This document shows, piece after piece, positions 23,312-28,504 of a DNA stretch of 28,504 nucleotides (the stretch's first letter is position 1; the number at the start of each line of letters is the position of its first letter). This DNA comes from CAKZYD01 sp039814715. GTDB lineage: Bacteria > Pseudomonadota > Alphaproteobacteria > Sphingomonadales > CAKZYD01. Under the pieces are notes generated by a model. It ran no database searches. It was not told the origin of the DNA and worked only from the letters and a program-made list of their open reading frames with translations. The DNA lies in contig JBCCAR010000040.1 in NCBI GenBank assembly GCA_039814715.1, positions 1 through 28,504 of the forward strand, read 5' to 3'. The position numbers and the translations under genes were made by a program.

Positions 23312-23365
23312 GCTGGACATTATTATGTGTATGAAGTCCAGCGAGGTTCCAAGAAGAAGGAACCT
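23312..23365 (-). promoter_or_regulatory. Two tandem hairpins in the rho leader
   Basis: AGGTTCC (23365-23359 on the minus strand) pairs with GGAACCT (23350-23344) around an 8-base pyrimidine loop. It is followed by GCTGGAC (23342-23336) and GTCCAGC (23318-23312) around a 17-base loop. Both stems are perfect 7-base pairs. Neither is followed by a T-run, so they are not standard terminators. They sit 110 bases before the rho ATG and 75 bases after the hemJ stop, and could control rho expression or processing of the transcript. Confidence 0.5.
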
Positions 23366-23438
23366 TGTGCCAATTCAGGTCAAAAAGAATGTACCTAAAG
23401 CCGCTATACGCGACTGTGGCAAAAGGTCAACATGAAAT

Positions 23439-23873
23439 TCAAAGGCCTGGCTTAAAAACAACCATGATGAGCACTAAAATCATCAATAGTGTTGGCACTT
23501 CATTTAAAACGCGGAAATAGCGGCCAGTTTTTGGTCTTTCATCGGCTTCAAAGGCGCGAATGAAGCGCAAGTACATCATGTGGACCGAGGTCATACCAAC
23601 CACGGCCAGAAGTTTCGTAATCAGCCAAATGTCGGTAAGCACATTATGGCCCTGAACCCAAATAAGCGCCAATCCGGCAAGCCACATAACCACAAGGGCG
23701 GGGCGCATGATCAACTTGGCAAGTTTGCGCTCCATGATTTTAAACGTTTCAGATGCATCGCCGCCCACCGCCGCGCCGTGATGATACACAAATAGCCGCG
23801 GCATATAGAGCATACCCGCCATCCAGGAGATGACAGCAAGCAAGTGCAGAACTTTAAGGGACAAATAGAGCAT
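23439..23873 (-). CDS. hemJ: Protoporphyrinogen oxidase HemJ
   Basis: HemJ (144 residues) is the membrane protein that oxidises protoporphyrinogen IX to protoporphyrin IX in haem synthesis in most alphaproteobacteria. Family residues are seen: H10 in LKVLHLLAVISWMAGMLYMPRL, K87 in WLITKLLAVVGM, and the late segment YFRVLNEVPTLLMI (119-132). Four hydrophobic helices can be placed (about 5-24, 55-73, 82-102 and 126-140). It starts 6 bases after hemE ends, so hemE-hemJ are co-transcribed, likely with rho. Confidence 0.95.
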   Translation of the reverse strand: MLYLSLKVLHLLAVISWMAGMLYMPRLFVYHHGAAVGGDASETFKIMERKLAKLIMRPALVVMWLAGLALIWVQGHNVLTDIWLITKLLAVVGMTSVHMMYLRFIRAFEADERPKTGRYFRVLNEVPTLLMILVLIMVVFKPGL

Positions 23874-23879
23874 GTCGGT

Positions 23880-24947
23880 TTAAGCGGCCGCTTCCACGCT
23901 CTCCATCAGCGCATGCAGCGGTGTCTTCGCTGCGTCTAGCAAAGCCTCAACCTGCGCGATATCAGCGGTCTGGGGAATGCCGTGGCCTAAGTTTAGAATG
24001 TGTGGGCGCCCTCGGAAAGCCTTGCGCACAGCCAGTACAGCAGCGCGCATCTGGCCGACATCCGCCATCATCAGCGCTGGATCGAGATTCCCTTGGACGG
24101 GCACGGATTTGGGCAATTCGCGGTGCGCCCACTGCGCGCTCATGGACGTATCAAGCCCAACAGCGTCTACCATCGTGCCTTCTACAAAGCCGGGTAAATG
24201 CATGCCCGCGCCGCGCGGAAACCCGATCACCGGAATGTGCGGCGACAGCGCTCTCATCTTGCTCGTAATTCTTGCAATGGGGTCGACGCACCAACGCTGA
24301 AAGCCCTCCGCCGTGAGCGATCCAGCCCAGCTATCAAACACTTGAACAGCCTGCGCGCCCGCGGCAATTTGGCATTGTAGATGCTGTACGCTGGCTTCGA
24401 CTAAGATATCAATCAGCTCAGAAAACAGGTCAGGATTGCGATACGCAAAAGCGCGCGTCGCCACATGGTCTTTTGAGCCAGCCCCTTCAATCATATAAGT
24501 CGCGACCGTCCATGGCGCGCCGCAAAAGCCAATCAATGCCTTTGACGGGTGTAGCTCAGCGCGCACACGCGACACGGCTTCATACACCGGCGCCAGTTTT
24601 TCAGGCATCGCGCTTAAGTCCAGCGCAGCGACGTCCTGCGCGGTGCTCATGGGGTCAAGCTTTGGCCCTTCCCCCGTTTCAAACCAGAGCTTACGTCCAA
24701 GGCCATGCGGAATCACCAAAATATCGGAAAATATAATCGAGGCATCCAGGCCAAAGCGGCGCATGGGCTGCAAAGTCACCTCCGCTGCCCATTCAGGATT
24801 GTAACACAAGTCAAGGAACCCCCCTGCCTTTGCCCGCAATTGGCGGTATTCTGGCAAGTATCGGCCTGCTTGGCGCATAATCCATACAGGAGGGCAATCA
24901 GCGCTTTCGCCGCGCAAGGTTTTTAGAAACAACGGGGTTTGCGTCAT
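23880..24947 (-). CDS. hemE: Uroporphyrinogen decarboxylase
   Basis: HemE (355 residues) decarboxylates uroporphyrinogen III to coproporphyrinogen III in the cytoplasm. The signature PPVWIMRQAGRYLPEYRQ (19-36) is complete, and the later segments GFCGAPWTVATYMIEG, VFDSWAG and LNLGHGIPQTAD fit the family. The gene starts at ATG 24947 with TTGGAG upstream, directly at the left edge of the predicted origin, as in Caulobacter where hemE flanks Cori. hemJ follows, so two haem steps are together. Confidence 0.98.
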   Translation of the reverse strand: MTQTPLFLKTLRGESADCPPVWIMRQAGRYLPEYRQLRAKAGGFLDLCYNPEWAAEVTLQPMRRFGLDASIIFSDILVIPHGLGRKLWFETGEGPKLDPMSTAQDVAALDLSAMPEKLAPVYEAVSRVRAELHPSKALIGFCGAPWTVATYMIEGAGSKDHVATRAFAYRNPDLFSELIDILVEASVQHLQCQIAAGAQAVQVFDSWAGSLTAEGFQRWCVDPIARITSKMRALSPHIPVIGFPRGAGMHLPGFVEGTMVDAVGLDTSMSAQWAHRELPKSVPVQGNLDPALMMADVGQMRAAVLAVRKAFRGRPHILNLGHGIPQTADIAQVEALLDAAKTPLHALMESVEAAA

Positions 24948-25382
24948 GGATACTCCAAGCGAGAAGAAGAGCTCTAACCTACTAAATAAATAGATTTATA
25001 AAAGAGGTTATTGTTGTTGTAAGGGGCCGCTTTTGCTGTGCAAAGGTGGTTTATGCACAGTGTTATCACCCTTGTGGATAGAGATGTTGATTTTGATCAA
25101 AAGAGTCTAATGTTAGCGCTCTAAATATCTGATATTATTATTTTTATTATACTTATTCATCTGCATACGACTCTGTGGAAAACTCCAGGACAAGCCCGTG
25201 AATGAGACGATCGGGACGCTTGGGGATAACTGGTCTCATAACCGGGCAGGAAAAACTGCTTCTTATGCCCAGGTCTCAGGCGTTTAGGAAGTTTGAACAG
25301 GCAAAACGGTTTGCGCGCAGATTCGTACCCCCAGTTATGCACAGACTCTTCCCATGGGCGCTTTTTTAAGGGAAAAGACGTC
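24948..25382. other. oriC: Predicted chromosomal replication origin (oriC)
   Basis: This 435-base gap between divergent hemE and PPSR contains no gene. It holds clear DnaA-box-like 9-mers: TTATGCACA at 25051 and 25335 (+), CTATCCACA read on the minus strand from 25081, TTTTCCACA from 25182 (-), TTATCCCCA from 25229 (-) and CTTTGCACA from 25045 (-). An AT-rich stretch (about 25084-25160, with gatattattatttttattat) is a plausible unwinding region, and another lies at 24974-25012. A 12-base palindrome, TTTTGATCAAAA, is at 25091. The hemE/RP001-type neighbours are those of the Caulobacter origin. I saw no CtrA consensus (TTAA-N7-TTAA). The function is a prediction from motifs and synteny. Confidence 0.8.
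24995..25022 (-). promoter_or_regulatory. Candidate hemE promoter
   Basis: On the minus strand TTACAA (25022-25017) and TATAAA (25000-24995) are separated by 16 bases, giving a plausible -35/-10 pair about 48 bases before the hemE ATG. It lies within the origin region, so hemE transcription would start beside the DnaA-box area. In Caulobacter a strong hemE promoter overlaps the origin, which makes this placement notable. The hexamers are imperfect. Confidence 0.4.
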
Positions 25383-26216
25383 ATGGCCTACCGCGTTCAC
25401 CTTCACCTCGTCTCCGATGCCACTGGAGAAACACTAGAATCTGTTGTCAAGGCCGCTCTCGCCCAGTTTGATGGTGTCGATGTGGCCAAGCATTATTGGC
25501 CGATGATCCGCTCGCCCAGGCAAATGGAGCGCGTCATGCAAGATATCGCTGAGCGCCCTGGCTTGGTCCTGTATACGCTGGTGAATGAGACCATCCGCGA
25601 GGTGCTGCAAAACAGCTGCCGCGCGCTTGGCTTGGTTAGCGTGTCCGTCCTCGATCCCGTCATTCAAGCCCTGCAACCCTTTTTGGGCGTGAAAGCCCAT
25701 GGCCGTCCCGGGCGCCAACACGCCATGGACGCGGCTTATTTCCGCCGCATCGAAGCCATGCAATTTACTCTCACACATGACGATGGCCATTTGCCCGACG
25801 TCATGGATGATGCTGATATCGTGATCGCAGGCGTATCGCGCACCTCGAAAACACCCACCTCCATGTATCTCGCCAACCGCGGCTATAAGACGACCAATAT
25901 CCCGCTAGTGCCGGGGACGCCCATACCAGACCGGCTGTTTCAGCCCACCCGCGCCTTCATCGTCGGGCTTACAAGCGCGCCAGACCGGCTGATGCAAATC
26001 CGCAAAAATAGGCTTCTCGCGCTAAATGAAGATAAAGACACCACCTATATTGATGGCGATCATGTGCGCGAGGAAATTACCTTCGCGCGCCGGTTGTTTT
26101 CCAAACATGGCTGGCCCGTCATTGACGTGACGCGCCGCTCTATTGAAGAAACCGCAGCGGCCATCATCGCTTTAAAGTCTCAAAGCGAAGAAGAGCAAGA
26201 AGCAGAAAACCCCTAG
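25383..26216 (+). CDS. Pyruvate, phosphate dikinase regulatory protein family kinase/pyrophosphorylase (PPSR/DUF299)
   Basis: The protein (277 residues) belongs to the DUF299 family, bifunctional regulators that phosphorylate a threonine of phosphoenolpyruvate synthase or pyruvate phosphate dikinase using ADP and reverse this with phosphate. It opens with YRVHLHLVSDATGETLES (3-20), and the P-loop-like motif GVSRTSKT is at 150-157 followed by PTSMYLANRGYKTTNIPLVPG. The start is ATG 25383; a longer frame to 25293 would run into the last DnaA box. This is the RP001-type gene next to the alphaproteobacterial origin. The target enzyme is not in the window. It is followed by maf after one base. Confidence 0.93.
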   Translation: MAYRVHLHLVSDATGETLESVVKAALAQFDGVDVAKHYWPMIRSPRQMERVMQDIAERPGLVLYTLVNETIREVLQNSCRALGLVSVSVLDPVIQALQPFLGVKAHGRPGRQHAMDAAYFRRIEAMQFTLTHDDGHLPDVMDDADIVIAGVSRTSKTPTSMYLANRGYKTTNIPLVPGTPIPDRLFQPTRAFIVGLTSAPDRLMQIRKNRLLALNEDKDTTYIDGDHVREEITFARRLFSKHGWPVIDVTRRSIEETAAAIIALKSQSEEEQEAENP

Positions 26217-26217
26217 C

Positions 26218-26814
26218 GTGTCTCATCTCATTCTCGCGTCCCAATCGCCTGCGCGCCGGGCTGTTTTAGAAGGTGCTGGCATTCCTTTTGATGTTCGCCC
26301 CGCGCGGCTCGATGAAGAGGAGTTAAAGCGCTCGCTTGCAGCACAAAATGTCAAAGCGCGCGACATGGCGGACGCTCTGGCAGAAGCAAAAGCCATTAAA
26401 GTCTCAGCCAGGGCCGGGGAGGCGCTTGTGCTTGGCGGCGATCAAATCTTGGTCTGTAATGACATTCTCTTTGATAAGCCTGCGGACATGGACCACGCCG
26501 CCGCCCATCTTGCTGCTCTGTCGGGAAAGGAGCATCAGCTCCAAACCGCTTTGGTGTTAGCGCAGAATGGGGAATCGATTTGGCGCCATGTGTCTGCCGC
26601 AAAGCTGAAAATGCGGCCCTTGTCGCCGGCTGCAATTTCGACATATTTGGAAGCAGCCGGGGAGGGCGTTCTCACCAGTGTAGGCGCGTATAAACTCGAA
26701 GGGCTGGGCGCCCAGCTGTTTGAACGTATTGATGGAGACTATTTCACAATTCTGGGGCTCCCATTGCTGCCCCTGTTGCAGCAGCTGCGCCTGCGCCAAA
26801 TGGTGTTGCCATGA
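26218..26814 (+). CDS. maf: Maf family nucleoside triphosphate pyrophosphatase
   Basis: This 198-residue protein is a Maf-type pyrophosphatase that hydrolyses dTTP/UTP or modified NTPs and is linked to septum control in some bacteria. The signature LASQSPARR (6-14), the catalytic D75 in LGGDQILV, DKPADMDHAAAHLAALSGKEHQL, and EGLGAQLFERIDGDYFTILGLPL near the end are typical. The start is GTG 26218, one base after the PPSR stop. The exact subfamily (YhdE- or YceF-type) is not decided by eye. Its stop overlaps the aroE start (ATGA). Confidence 0.95.
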   Translation: MSHLILASQSPARRAVLEGAGIPFDVRPARLDEEELKRSLAAQNVKARDMADALAEAKAIKVSARAGEALVLGGDQILVCNDILFDKPADMDHAAAHLAALSGKEHQLQTALVLAQNGESIWRHVSAAKLKMRPLSPAAISTYLEAAGEGVLTSVGAYKLEGLGAQLFERIDGDYFTILGLPLLPLLQQLRLRQMVLP

Positions 26815-27683
26815 GCACGGAAAAGGATGACGTCATGACATCGAATGCCGTGCCGCTGGCAGGCGTTCTTGGTTGGCCGATTACGCACTCGCTCAGCCCT
26901 TTGCTGCATATGCATTGGATAAAAGCCCTTGGTTTAAAAGCATATTATGTGCCGCTTGGCTGCGCGCCTGAGGATTTTATAAGTAGTGTGCCAGCGCTTT
27001 TAAAAGCAGGCTTTCGCGGCTTTAACGTTACCATCCCCCATAAAGAAGCTGCCTTTGCCCTTGCTGATACAGTGACGCCGCGCGCGCAGCATATAGGCGC
27101 CGTCAATACACTGTGGCTAGAAGACGGTATGCTTGTGGGTGACAGTACAGATGGCGATGGCTTTCTTTCCGCCCTGCCGCCACTGGAGGCTGGCAGTCAT
27201 ATAGTGGTTATTGGGGCAGGGGGCGCGGCCAAAGCGATCGTTTATGCGCTGGCAGGCCTAGAGACCGTTACCCACATCACTGTCGCCAACCGTACGATTG
27301 CCCGCGCCGAGGCGCTGTGTGCGCAAATCCGGCCGCTGTTTGATCATACAGCCTTTGATGCGCATGGCTTGGATGGTTTGGATCACGTCCTCAGCGCTGC
27401 CGATGTCATTGTGAACACAACCGCCCTGGGCATGAAGGGTCACCCACCGCTTACGCTGGATTTAAGTGCGTGCACGGCAAGCCCCATTGCCTATGACATC
27501 GTCTACACCCCGCCGCTCACGCCGTTTCTACGCGAGGCCCAGGCCAATGGCCTCACCGCCATCAATGGCCTGCCCATGCTCATCGGCCAAGCCCGTCCCG
27601 GCTTTGAAAAGTGGTATGGCCAAGCAGCGCCCCATACGGGCGAAGAGCTCAGCCTGCTGAAGCGCGCGCTTGGCCAAACATGA
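26811..27683 (+). CDS. aroE: Shikimate dehydrogenase
   Basis: AroE (290 residues) reduces 3-dehydroshikimate to shikimate with NADPH in aromatic amino acid synthesis. Substrate-binding SLSP is at 27-30, the catalytic lysine K78 is in NVTIPHK (72-78), and the Rossmann motif IGAGGAAKAIVYAL follows about residue 130. The C-terminal part INGLPMLIGQ is standard. ATG 26811 overlaps the maf stop; an in-frame ATG at 26835 would also serve and gives the more usual length. It is joined to coaE by another ATGA overlap. Confidence 0.96.
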   Translation: MSTEKDDVMTSNAVPLAGVLGWPITHSLSPLLHMHWIKALGLKAYYVPLGCAPEDFISSVPALLKAGFRGFNVTIPHKEAAFALADTVTPRAQHIGAVNTLWLEDGMLVGDSTDGDGFLSALPPLEAGSHIVVIGAGGAAKAIVYALAGLETVTHITVANRTIARAEALCAQIRPLFDHTAFDAHGLDGLDHVLSAADVIVNTTALGMKGHPPLTLDLSACTASPIAYDIVYTPPLTPFLREAQANGLTAINGLPMLIGQARPGFEKWYGQAAPHTGEELSLLKRALGQT

Positions 27684-28276
27684 TTATCATCGGCCTTACC
27701 GGCTCCATCGCCATGGGCAAGTCTACCGCTGCCGCCATGCTTTCCCGGCTCGGATTGCCCGTGTTTGATGCCGACCGGACCGTCCATATCTTAACCGGCC
27801 CCCGCGGCGCCGCCCTGCCGCAGCTCAAAGCCCTGTTCCCCGGTGCGGTAAGCGACCAAGGCCTGAACCGCATGGCTGTGGGCGCGGACGTATTCAAGCA
27901 TCCAGAAAAGAAGCGCCAACTCGAAGCCGTCCTCCACCCCATGGTCCGCGCCCAGCAGCGCGCCTTCCTCCAGCGCCACCGCCGCTATAGGACTGCCAAG
28001 GTCGTGCTCGATGTCCCCTTGCTATTTGAAACAGGCGGCAAAAGACGCTGCGACACCATATTCGTCGTTAGCGCCCCCGCTTTCCTCCAGCGCCAGCGCG
28101 CCTTATCCCGGCCAGGGATGACCCCAGAAAAGCTAGACAATATCCTCGCCAGCCAAATGCCCGATGCTGAAAAAAGACGCCGCGCGGACGCTGTCATTCC
28201 GACGGGGCTAGGGAAGGCTGTGACGCTGCGTGCTTTGAAGCGGGCTTTGCGGAGAAGGAGGGGCTTGCGCCCTTAG
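27680..28276 (+). CDS. coaE: Dephospho-CoA kinase
   Basis: CoaE (198 residues) phosphorylates dephospho-CoA in the last step of coenzyme A synthesis. The P-loop GLTGSIAMGKST spans 5-16; FDADRTVH (about 30-37), HPMVRAQQRAFL and LDVPLLFETGG (about 112-122) are further family marks. The ATG at 27680 overlaps the aroE stop (ATGA), which supports this start over a longer frame from 27611. The C-terminal end is basic (RALKRALRRRRGLRP). In many alphaproteobacteria dnaQ and secB follow, but none is seen after coaE here. Confidence 0.96.
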   Translation: MIIIGLTGSIAMGKSTAAAMLSRLGLPVFDADRTVHILTGPRGAALPQLKALFPGAVSDQGLNRMAVGADVFKHPEKKRQLEAVLHPMVRAQQRAFLQRHRRYRTAKVVLDVPLLFETGGKRRCDTIFVVSAPAFLQRQRALSRPGMTPEKLDNILASQMPDAEKRRRADAVIPTGLGKAVTLRALKRALRRRRGLRP

Positions 28277-28280
28277 CTGT

Positions 28281-28361
28281 TTTTGCGAACGTAGGTGAAG
28301 CAATCCAGGTTGTTTCAGCCACCGAGCAGCTGGATCGCCGCGCTCCGCTCGCGATGGCGTT
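28281..28361. repeat. Imperfect inverted repeat of a dispersed intergenic element
   Basis: The left arm (gcgaacgtaggtgaagc then aatccag, 28285-28308) and right arm (ctggatcgccgcgctccgct, then cgcgatggcg, 28330-28359) are degenerate inverted copies of a sequence often seen between genes in alphaproteobacteria (pattern ctggattgcttcgctacgct followed by cgcaatgacg). The two arms would form a hairpin with a loop of about 20 bases. It follows the coaE stop closely and has no T-run. Family identity is from memory. Confidence 0.5.
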
Positions 28362-28392
28362 TTGAGCCCTTTGCTGCCGTTCAAATCCTCTA

Positions 28393-28482
28393 TCGTCATT
28401 GGCCGACTTGATCGGGCAATCCATGGAAAACCCAAGCTGTATGCTTAGAAATAGATACCCCGATCAAGTCGGGGTATGACGG
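28393..28482. repeat. Second palindromic repeat element with tcaag-type core
   Basis: The right arm (about 28453-28482) contains the self-palindromic taccccgatcaagtcgggg (28456-28474). The left arm (28393-28422) contains ccgacttgatcggg in the opposite orientation. The two arms match at about 23 of 30 positions when one is reversed, so the whole 90 bases can fold. The core resembles the repeat at 49-80. No gene was found from 28277 to the end of the window; this element and the one before it fill most of it. Confidence 0.5.
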
Positions 28483-28504
28483 GTCTAATTAAGTAGCAAA
28501 GGCA

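Noticed and set aside
25293..25382. Extension of the PPSR frame upstream to 25293
   Set aside because: The added 30 residues do not resemble the family, and the DNA carries a DnaA-box-like motif. The ATG at 25383 gives the typical YRVHLHLVSDATGET start.
24948..25382. CtrA binding sites in the predicted origin
   Set aside because: I looked for TTAA-N7-TTAA in this gap and saw none, so CtrA control as in Caulobacter cannot be claimed.
27611..27679. Extension of CoaE upstream into aroE
   Set aside because: ATG 27680 overlaps the aroE stop as ATGA and places the P-loop near the N-terminus as in all CoaE.
1..28504. CRISPR array, tRNA, rRNA, transposase or phage genes
   Set aside because: No regularly spaced repeats, no tRNA-like or rRNA-like stretch and no integrase or transposase motif were found in either strand.

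Overview
The window looks like the origin-proximal part of an alphaproteobacterial chromosome. The evidence is the mnmE-mnmG-rsmG-parA-parB block with two parS-like sites, the leuS-lptE-holA block running tail-to-tail against parB, the alphaproteobacterial small proteins of the DUF3576 and DUF6489 types, HemJ (the alternative protoporphyrinogen oxidase), and a hemE / PPSR-maf-aroE-coaE divergence. In Caulobacter crescentus the origin lies between hemE and the homologue of Rickettsia RP001, which is the PPSR-type gene. The gene set recalls Caulobacterales or related orders more than Rhizobiales; that assignment is inference from remembered gene order.

Layout. 1-835: a repeat, an intrinsic terminator and a leftward OmpR-type response regulator that resembles CenR. 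1094-4295: a conserved hypothetical protein, a YkuD-type L,D-transpeptidase, a YggS-type PLP protein, a ThiE/TenI-like protein and a secreted probable outer-membrane beta-barrel protein. 4531-9163: DUF3576 lipoprotein, leuS, lptE and holA, all rightward. 9167-14879: mnmE, mnmG, rsmG, parA and parB, read leftward, with start/stop overlaps that suggest translational coupling. 14889-21801: a block of about 7 kb that separates mnmE from rho. It holds a DUF6489 protein, a DUF255 thioredoxin-like/(alpha/alpha) protein, an alkyltransferase (Ogt type), a dienelactone hydrolase, a quinone oxidoreductase, a Bfd-like ferredoxin, bacterioferritin, a DUF2269 membrane protein and a PEP-CTERM gene with an in-frame stop. 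21945-24947: hemE, hemJ and rho, leftward. 24948-25382: a 435-base intergenic region with DnaA-box-like motifs and an AT-rich segment, the predicted chromosome origin. 25383-28276: PPSR, maf, aroE and coaE, a tightly packed rightward operon. 28277-28504: no gene, but two palindromic repeat elements.

How it fits together. DnaA would load replication at about 25.1 kb. ParB would load on the parS-like sites at 12.06 and 13.54 kb, 11-13 kb away, to segregate the new origins. The flanks hold core genes for translation (leuS, mnmE, mnmG, rsmG), envelope assembly (lptE, L,D-transpeptidase, CenR-like regulator), haem synthesis (hemE, hemJ), transcription termination (rho) and nucleotide or cofactor metabolism (maf, coaE, aroE). 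The inserted block adds redox, iron storage and DNA alkylation repair. I found no CRISPR array, tRNA, rRNA, transposase or phage gene. The most noteworthy items are the predicted origin, the nonsense-interrupted PEP-CTERM gene, the DUF255 protein that has lost its CxxC pair, the possible iron-responsive sites around bfd/bfr, and a repeat family present at both ends of the window.
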